From Candidatus Heimdallarchaeota archaeon (GTDB lineage Archaea > Asgardarchaeota > Heimdallarchaeia > JABLTI01), in assembly GCA_019894765.1 (NCBI GenBank), contig JAGXNT010000006.1, forward strand, positions 1-9,618: 9,618 nt of DNA, read 5' to 3'. The notes under the pieces are model-generated. The model was not told where the DNA came from. It did not search any database and worked only from the letters and a program-made list of their open reading frames with translations. Of this stretch, positions 4,660 to 9,618 are shown piece by piece (the first letter of the stretch is position 1; each line of letters opens with the position of its first letter). Made by a program: the position numbers and the translations under genes.

Positions 4660-6147
4660 TTGTCTGTAACCACCGAAGAGAAAAAAGGACTCACAACAGG
4701 AATCGATAGTACAGATGAGAAACCATCAATTGTAGAAGTTTTAAAGAACAAAGCTTTTATGCTTTTATTTGGTGCACAATTCATCGAGAACATTGGTAGA
4801 GCTATATCTGGTCTTGCGCTAGAATTTCTTATTTGGGATTTAACTAAAAGTCCATTCATGATGGGAATTTTGGCGATAATTTGGTTGCTACCTTTTGTAC
4901 TAATTACTCCACTAGCGGGAGTATATACAGACAGGTTTGACCAACGAAAGATTATGTTGTGGTCTAATATACTCAGTGCTCTTTCTTCGTTTGGTTATCT
5001 TCTTGTTTATCTATTTCGAGACTCATTTATGGTTTTAATAACAACTTATGGATTTCGCCAATATAGTTCAAGATATATGATGGTTGCTCTTTTCATTTTA
5101 TGTTTCCTTAATTCATCCTCTGCAGCATTCTTTTTCCCAGCAAGAAGTGCATACACGAGATTAATTGTGAAGAAAAAGAATCTATTAATAGCGAATTCAA
5201 TTGGTTCAACTGTTTTTCAAATCGCAACTATCGTAGGTTTTGTGCTTGCAGGAGTACTCGCAGCTATTAGTTATAGAATAAGTTTCATTTTCGATGCAAG
5301 CACATTTGTAGTCTCAGGAATGCTAATTTTACTAATATTTAGAATTGGTAAGAAACCACCAGATGTTGTTCGAGAAAAATCCACATCGGTTAGACAGGAA
5401 TTTAGAAGCATTTATGATGATATGAAAATTGGTTTTCGATCAATTAGAGAGCATCCAAAAATTTCCTACATGTTGCTTATCTTTTCAGGTTTAACGTTTG
5501 CTTTTGGGGCGATCAACGTTTTATTCGTTGTGATTCTTAGAGGAGAAATGGATTTAAGCGCCACATGGTATGGAGCTTTACAGGGAGTAATGGGAGCAAC
5601 AGGAATCATTGCAGCCATTGTTTTAATGAGCTTTGGAAAACTCAAACGGAAAATCTTGTTAATTAACCTAGGATTTCTAGGAGCAACGATAGGTATGTAT
5701 GTCTTTGCAGTCTCAAGAAATGCTTGGGTAATTGCAACCGTGTTTGCGACTTATGGAGTTCTAAGTGTTATGATAAATGTTCCAGCTTCAACTTTAATAC
5801 AAGAAAGGGTTCCATATGAAAAACAAGGACGAGTGTTTGGATTTCAACAACTTGCACAAGGCATAGCTCAACTTGTAGGTATGGGAATTGTCTCATTAAT
5901 TGCGGAATACGTTTTACCTATTTATGTTCTTCTTGCGAGTTCTGTAATACTCTCAGTCTTGATTATTAGCGGATTCGTTTATTCAGCAAGGAAAGGTCTA
6001 ATGATTGATGATTATGCAGACAGTGATGCAAACGGGAAAAAAGATCCGCTTCTAGATAAAATTGATGATCAAAAAGAACTCGATATTTCTACTGACATCT
6101 CGATTGCTGAAATTTCAAAACCCATTGAAACTAAGCAACTAGATTAA
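4660..6147 (+). CDS. Major facilitator superfamily exporter (MFS_3-like)
   Basis: A 495-residue membrane protein. It starts at TTG: an in-frame TAA sits directly before it and a GGAG lies 9 bases upstream. After a 30-residue polar N-terminus, about 12 hydrophobic segments follow between residues 32 and 443. The opening KNKAFMLLFGAQFIENIGRAI and the loop 2-3 motif GVYTDRFDQRKIML (87-100, MFS motif A) fit drug- and siderophore-exporter-like MFS proteins. FFFPARSAYTRLI (157-169) is also typical. The central cytosolic loop is about 230-265. The last 45 residues form a charged, acidic cytosolic tail. It probably exports a small molecule by proton antiport; the substrate cannot be told. It is oriented against its neighbours ftsZ and secE, so it looks like an insertion into that conserved gene order. 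Confidence 0.88.
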   Translation: MSVTTEEKKGLTTGIDSTDEKPSIVEVLKNKAFMLLFGAQFIENIGRAISGLALEFLIWDLTKSPFMMGILAIIWLLPFVLITPLAGVYTDRFDQRKIMLWSNILSALSSFGYLLVYLFRDSFMVLITTYGFRQYSSRYMMVALFILCFLNSSSAAFFFPARSAYTRLIVKKKNLLIANSIGSTVFQIATIVGFVLAGVLAAISYRISFIFDASTFVVSGMLILLIFRIGKKPPDVVREKSTSVRQEFRSIYDDMKIGFRSIREHPKISYMLLIFSGLTFAFGAINVLFVVILRGEMDLSATWYGALQGVMGATGIIAAIVLMSFGKLKRKILLINLGFLGATIGMYVFAVSRNAWVIATVFATYGVLSVMINVPASTLIQERVPYEKQGRVFGFQQLAQGIAQLVGMGIVSLIAEYVLPIYVLLASSVILSVLIISGFVYSARKGLMIDDYADSDANGKKDPLLDKIDDQKELDISTDISIAEISKPIETKQLD

Positions 6148-6149
6148 TT

Positions 6150-6196
6150 AAAAAAAATTAATGTTAGAAGAGGAGTAAAAAAGCTACTCCACTTCT
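6150..6196 (-). terminator. ftsZ terminator, hairpin plus T8
   Basis: AGAAGAGGAGTA (6166-6177) pairs with TACTCCACTTCT (6185-6196) with one A-A mismatch and a 7-base loop, 5 bases past the ftsZ stop. On the minus strand it is followed by eight T residues (6150-6157), an unusually bacterial-looking layout. The same stem could also stop the convergent MFS transcript, although its plus-strand T-tract is weaker. Confidence 0.6.
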
Positions 6197-6201
6197 TGTT
6201 A

Positions 6202-7341
6202 TTATTCGAACGTTTCAAGACCTAAGTCTAAATCTTCTTCCAAGTCATAGTCTAATCCTAAGGAATTTATGTCTTGGATATTGGACAGGATGTATGGACT
6301 TCTTACTCCACTGACAATAATTGTTGCACGAATTGTTCCTGAAAGATCGGGATCTATAAGAACACCGAATTTAACGATGATATCATTGCTTAATTGATCT
6401 GTCACTGCACGAATTACTTCTTCAGTTTGTTTCAAGTTGAGATCTTTGCCACCAGTTATGTTTAGTAGGACGCTTTTAGCGGTTCGAATGTCTACCTCTA
6501 ATAGAGGATTACTGAGTGCATCTTCAACAGCTTCTTGTGCTCGATTATCGGTACTGCTTGATTCACCAAGGCCAATAATAGCTGCTCCACCTTCACCAAG
6601 TACTCTGCGAACATCTGCGAAGTCAACATTGACATCTCCAGGTCTATTAATAAGTTCAGTTAAACCAGTTACAGCTCTGATAAGAATTTCATCAGCAACT
6701 AAGAATGCTTCTTTCAAAGAAAGATCGGGGACAATTTCTATTAATTTCTCATTAGGAACAACGATTGTTGTATCACTGCTTTCGTATAATCGTCTCAAAC
6801 CTTCTTTTGCATTTTGTGCTTTTATTCTGCCTTCGACTTCAAATGGTAATGTGCAAATGGAAACGGTAAGTACTCCAAGATTCTTAGCGATTCTAGAAAT
6901 AACCGGAGCTGCGCCTGTTCCGGTTCCACCGCCTAATCCGCAAACAATGAAACACATGTCAACTTGAGATAAAATGCCCTTTAGGGTTTCACTCGATTCT
7001 TCTGCTGCTTCTGCGCCAATTTGTGGGTCGTTCCCAGCACCTAATCCTCTGCATAATTCTCGACCAAGAAGCATTTTCTTATGACTCTTGGAATAGAGTA
7101 ATTGCTGAGCATCAGTATTGGCAGCCAAAGTAATTGCACCTACAAGCCCTGTTTGATTTAAACGAGTAACTGCATTATTTCCAGCTCCACCAACTCCGAT
7201 AACTAAGATTTTCGCTTGAATTTCTTCAATGATCTTTCTTAGATCAGCATCTACATCATTAGAATCATGTAGAGCACCGTCTTTTGGAAATAAATCGGGT
7301 ACCTGTTCTTTTTCTGTTATGTTCTTGATAAAAGATTCCAA
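6202..7341 (-). CDS. ftsZ: Cell division protein FtsZ (FtsZ1-like)
   Basis: A 379-residue tubulin-like GTPase that polymerises into the division ring. The nucleotide-binding part shows ILVIGVGGAGNNAVTRL (about 45-61), AANTDAQQL (73-81) and the tubulin signature GGGTGTG (137-143). The T7 loop NVDFADVR (238-245) carries the acidic residues that complete the GTPase site between subunits. These segments match archaeal FtsZ1 better than FtsZ2 or CetZ. There is a 40-residue N-terminal extension before the fold and an acidic C-terminal tail (LDYDLEEDLDLGLETFE), where a SepF-type membrane anchor may bind. The start is TTG with GGTGAGG 5 bases upstream; an in-frame TGA lies just before, so no earlier start is possible. 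It lies upstream of secE on the same strand but is separated from it by the MFS gene. TAA stop. Confidence 0.96.
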   Translation of the reverse strand: MESFIKNITEKEQVPDLFPKDGALHDSNDVDADLRKIIEEIQAKILVIGVGGAGNNAVTRLNQTGLVGAITLAANTDAQQLLYSKSHKKMLLGRELCRGLGAGNDPQIGAEAAEESSETLKGILSQVDMCFIVCGLGGGTGTGAAPVISRIAKNLGVLTVSICTLPFEVEGRIKAQNAKEGLRRLYESSDTTIVVPNEKLIEIVPDLSLKEAFLVADEILIRAVTGLTELINRPGDVNVDFADVRRVLGEGGAAIIGLGESSSTDNRAQEAVEDALSNPLLEVDIRTAKSVLLNITGGKDLNLKQTEEVIRAVTDQLSNDIIVKFGVLIDPDLSGTIRATIIVSGVRSPYILSNIQDINSLGLDYDLEEDLDLGLETFE

Positions 7342-7375
7342 AGTTCCTCACCTATACTTTTTGGTAGGTAGAAGC

Positions 7376-7385
7376 TTATTAAAAA
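7376..7385 (-). promoter_or_regulatory. Probable ftsZ promoter (TATA-like TTTTTAATAA)
   Basis: The minus-strand TTTTTAATAA is 35-44 bases before the TTG start, giving a short leader of about 10 bases that just includes the Shine-Dalgarno site. The rest of the 156-bp gap to the glycosyltransferase gene shows no gene. Confidence 0.35.
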
Positions 7386-7452
7386 CCCGTGTGAGACCAA
7401 GAGCATGTTCTCGTATTAATAGAGATATTATCTGTGGAATACTTTCACTGTT

Positions 7453-7496
7453 TTTGAGAAGAAATACTCAAAGAAACATGGTTTTCTGAAAAAAAA
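7453..7496 (-). terminator. T-tract terminator of the glycosyltransferase gene
   Basis: Immediately after the TGA stop, the minus strand has eight T residues (7489-7496), the usual archaeal terminator. Further on, TTTGAG (7453-7458) and CTCAAA (7467-7472) can form a 6-bp hairpin of unclear role. Confidence 0.45.
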
Positions 7497-7497
7497 T

Positions 7498-8616
7498 TCA
7501 AATTGTTATGTAAATAAGACCCATAGTTATCAGAGCGAGAATAAAGGAGACCAGAGAAACAACTCCCATAGATACAACAATCTCTTTTTCATTAAGAGGT
7601 TGTTTTGCTACCAGCCATCGAGTATAAGTTAATGGAGCCTCTTCATTTGGATTTGCAGCTATTTCCACTTTTTCTAATTTCCCTTCTTTCTTATGTTTGA
7701 TGATCATTGTTGGACGTTCCTTAATCTCTCTCCTTTCTCGGAGACCTTTCACACTATTTATTATTTGAAATGAATTCATAATGTGAGGCATCATTGCAAC
7801 AATAATAATAATTTCAATGCGACCAAAAATGGCAATGAGTGCTACTATAGCTCCAATCGTTAAGCTACCAGTATCACCACAAAATATTCTCGCAGGATAT
7901 TTGTTAAACCAGAAGAAAGCTAACAAACAACTAAAAAGCAGTATTGACATGATTAGACCAGGGAACGTAACAAGACCTTTGAAATAGAAAAGAGTAGTCG
8001 CGATTATTCCTACTCCAGCAACAGGGAGGATAGTTATGGGTGTAGAACCGTTCATCACATCCAACATATTTGTAGCATTTGATAACACAGTTATTGCAAA
8101 GGGAATAAGAATCCAATAGATGATTGTAATCCTAACTTGTCCAATAAATGGTAAATAGGGTTTAGGATCAAATAATAATAAGCCATTATCTAAAAGAGCA
8201 GGATTCTCAATTGTCTGCCAAATTAGAATTGGGATAGCAGGAATTAGAAGTAGGAATGGTTTTGAAATTGCTCCTAATGCTTTGAGGTCATCCCAAATTC
8301 CAATTAATCCAACAACAAGGATAACTAATGCTGCAACAGTGAAATGTTGCCAATAGTCCTCTCTAAAAATGAAAATACAGCAAATAGTCACAACAAGCAT
8401 GACAGTGACTAAACCGACTCCACCCATTTCTGCTACTTTGGGTCTATCAGCTTTATGTACATCATGTCCGAAAATACCTTTTTTCAGGAAGAATTTGCTT
8501 AGGAACCACGTAATGAAGAATGTAGCTAAAAAAGTAAAAACTGCGATGATCGCTAACCAAATCTTCTCCATTAATTCCATTGGAACCACGTTCAAATAAT
8601 TATCGAATTTGACCAT
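7498..8616 (-). CDS. Alg7-like UDP-GlcNAc:polyprenyl-phosphate GlcNAc-1-phosphate transferase
   Basis: A 372-residue polytopic membrane enzyme of the MraY/WecA/Alg7 family (glycosyltransferase family 4). It moves sugar-1-phosphate from a UDP-sugar to dolichyl phosphate, the first step in lipid-linked glycan synthesis for N-glycosylation. Family landmarks: DVHKADRPKVAEMGGVG (52-68), GIWDDLKALG with the Asp pair D109-D110, NATNMLDVMNG (180-190), and FCGDTGS (245-251). The last cytosolic loop (about 290-345, ERPTMIIKHKKEGKL..PLNEKE) is longer than in bacterial WecA and resembles Alg7. About ten membrane helices can be counted. No Shine-Dalgarno precedes the first ATG; Met13 or Met16 are alternative starts closer to the first helix. 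The sugar (GlcNAc is most likely) cannot be proven. It is upstream of ftsZ on the same strand and divergent from iorA. TGA stop. Confidence 0.92.
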   Translation of the reverse strand: MVKFDNYLNVVPMELMEKIWLAIIAVFTFLATFFITWFLSKFFLKKGIFGHDVHKADRPKVAEMGGVGLVTVMLVVTICCIFIFREDYWQHFTVAALVILVVGLIGIWDDLKALGAISKPFLLLIPAIPILIWQTIENPALLDNGLLLFDPKPYLPFIGQVRITIIYWILIPFAITVLSNATNMLDVMNGSTPITILPVAGVGIIATTLFYFKGLVTFPGLIMSILLFSCLLAFFWFNKYPARIFCGDTGSLTIGAIVALIAIFGRIEIIIIVAMMPHIMNSFQIINSVKGLRERREIKERPTMIIKHKKEGKLEKVEIAANPNEEAPLTYTRWLVAKQPLNEKEIVVSMGVVSLVSFILALITMGLIYITI

Positions 8617-8676
8617 AATTTAGGGAATTAAAAAACTTTTGATGAAAAACAGCTTTCTTCCAAGTTTTCAAATAAG

Positions 8677-8684
8677 TTATAAAT
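8677..8684 (-). promoter_or_regulatory. Probable promoter of the glycosyltransferase gene
   Basis: Minus-strand ATTTATAA is a good TATA-like box 61-68 bases before the first ATG, predicting a leader of about 40 bases (or longer if Met13 is the start). Confidence 0.4.
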
Positions 8685-8696
8685 GAAAGGATGATA

Positions 8697-8766
8697 AAGC
8701 ATTTTGTTAAGAAGAAGAAGAAACTTGAAAAACTATATAACTATCAAAATATCAAGTAAAATGCTT
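8697..8766 (+). promoter_or_regulatory. iorA promoter with nested inverted repeats
   Basis: The TATA-like TATATAA (8734-8740) follows a purine-rich GAAAAAC that could be a BRE. It sits inside two nested exact inverted repeats: AAGCATTTT (8697-8705) with AAAATGCTT (8758-8766), and ACTTGA (8723-8728) with TCAAGT (8752-8757). The predicted start of transcription is near 8765, so the repeats are mainly at DNA level and could be operators. The leader to the GTG is about 60 bases. Confidence 0.45.
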
Positions 8767-8824
8767 ATTTTTAGCGAAGAATAGAAACTGAGATTTGTGT
8801 TAAAGAAAAAGAAGGTAATAAAAA

Positions 8825-9618
8825 GTGACCAAACAAGTAACCAAAATGCTACTTAGCGGAAATGAAGCGTTCGCAAGGGGTGTTTTGGAAGCAGGAGTTG
8901 ACGTCGCAGCAGCATATCCTGGAACGCCTTCCACTGAGATAATGGAAACGATAGCTCATTTTGGAAAAGATACAGGCATGCATGCGGAATGGTCAATCAA
9001 TGAAAAAATAGCTTTTGAAGTTGCACTAGGCGCTTCATGGAGCGGTTTACGTTCATTTACTGCAGCCAAACATGTGGGATTAAATGTCGCAGCAGACCCC
9101 TTTTTCACCGCTGCTCTCTTCGGTGGGATGAAAGGAGGATTTGTTATGGTTATTGCTGATGACCCAAGCTTTCACTCGAGTCAAAATGAGCAAGATACCA
9201 GAATGTATGCTTTAGCTGCTCATGCAATTTGCATGGAACCATCGACCCCGCAAGAAGCATTGGATATGGTAAAATACGCTTATGAATTTTCAGAGAAATG
9301 GGAATCAATGGTTGTTATTCGATCAACAACAAGATTAAGCCATTCAAGAGGACCAGTTACAATAGGAGAGATACCTAAGAAAGAAACTCATAAGGGAGAA
9401 TTCATAAAAAATCCAGCAAAATTTGTCTGCTTGCCTGGTAATGCGAGAAGAACAAAGCCACTACTATTAGCAAAAATGGATGAAATTCAAGAGTACTCAA
9501 ATAAATCTCAATGGAATGTAGTGGAAAAAGGAAAAGACCCATTATTAGTAATCACTTCTGGAGTTTCCTATTTGTATGTGAAAGATGCAGTGCAAGAAAT
9601 GGGGATTGATCCTACAAT
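8825..9618 (+). CDS. iorA: Indolepyruvate:ferredoxin oxidoreductase, alpha subunit (partial, 5' part)
   Basis: The first 264 codons of a gene that leaves the window; full-length family members are about 600-650 residues. IorAB oxidatively decarboxylates aryl-2-oxoacids, derived from Phe, Tyr and Trp by transamination, to aryl-acetyl-CoA while reducing ferredoxin; it is cytosolic, thiamine-diphosphate dependent and oxygen-sensitive. Visible landmarks: LLSGNEAFARGVLEAGV (9-25), AAAYPGTPSTEIM (28-40), WSINEKIAFEVALGAS (56-71), AKHVGLNVAADPFF (81-94) and ADDPSFHSSQNEQDTR (111-126), the conserved pyruvate-oxidoreductase-type N-terminal domain. The C-terminal thiamine-binding and ferredoxin-like cluster domains are beyond the edge. 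The start is GTG with GAAGGT 8 bases upstream; the ATG at codon 8 lacks such a site. iorB would be expected downstream. Confidence 0.93.
   Translation, partial: MTKQVTKMLLSGNEAFARGVLEAGVDVAAAYPGTPSTEIMETIAHFGKDTGMHAEWSINEKIAFEVALGASWSGLRSFTAAKHVGLNVAADPFFTAALFGGMKGGFVMVIADDPSFHSSQNEQDTRMYALAAHAICMEPSTPQEALDMVKYAYEFSEKWESMVVIRSTTRLSHSRGPVTIGEIPKKETHKGEFIKNPAKFVCLPGNARRTKPLLLAKMDEIQEYSNKSQWNVVEKGKDPLLVITSGVSYLYVKDAVQEMGIDPT

Noticed and set aside
6437..6967. 176-residue frame antisense to ftsZ
   Set aside because: Mirror of a strongly conserved gene, with no recognisable motif.
7342..7497. Small gene or RNA between ftsZ and the glycosyltransferase
   Set aside because: Only promoter and terminator-like elements were found; no tRNA fold or convincing small ORF.

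Overview
This window looks like a piece of an AT-rich archaeal chromosome. The evidence is the gene content: an archaeal-type Spt5 (NGN plus KOW) next to a 60-residue Sec61-gamma/SecE, an FtsZ of the FtsZ1 type, an Alg7-like UDP-GlcNAc:polyprenyl-phosphate transferase, and the indolepyruvate:ferredoxin oxidoreductase alpha subunit. TATA-like boxes sit upstream of several genes, and T-rich terminators follow several others. Shine-Dalgarno-like sites are present, and TTG or GTG starts are common. The acidic Spt5 tail and AT-rich character would suit an Asgard-type or related lineage, but the window does not prove this.

Left end (1-3423): a selfish-gene region. A GC-rich hairpin plus T-tract at 3-38 looks like the terminator of a gene to the left. 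A minus-strand gene (54-1526) encodes a LAGLIDADG endonuclease with an Xre-type helix-turn-helix. Its frame stays open for another 56 codons upstream (1527-1694), and these codons resemble the 'block B' of intein Hint domains, so the gene is probably a decayed intein or an intein-derived free nuclease. Divergently, a TnpB-only IS200/IS605-like element (about 1735-3423) carries one tnpB gene. Its two ends share matching hairpin sequences (TTCAACTATT type). No tnpA is present.

Centre (3424-4659): spt5 and secE, both on the minus strand, in the conserved archaeal order ftsZ-secE-spt5. They are followed by a hairpin/T-tract terminator. The ribosomal protein genes that often follow spt5 (rpl11 and others) are not here; the TnpB and LAGLIDADG genes are there instead.

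Right half (4660-9618): an MFS exporter gene on the plus strand sits between secE and ftsZ and is convergent with ftsZ. A strong hairpin plus T8 terminator serves ftsZ. Next come ftsZ and the Alg7-like glycosyltransferase gene (both minus), then a divergent promoter region and the 5' part of iorA, which runs off the window. Housekeeping functions represented are transcription elongation, protein secretion, cell division, N-glycosylation/lipid-linked sugar synthesis and amino-acid (arylpyruvate) fermentation. Both divergent intergenic regions hold inverted repeats that bracket a TATA-like box.
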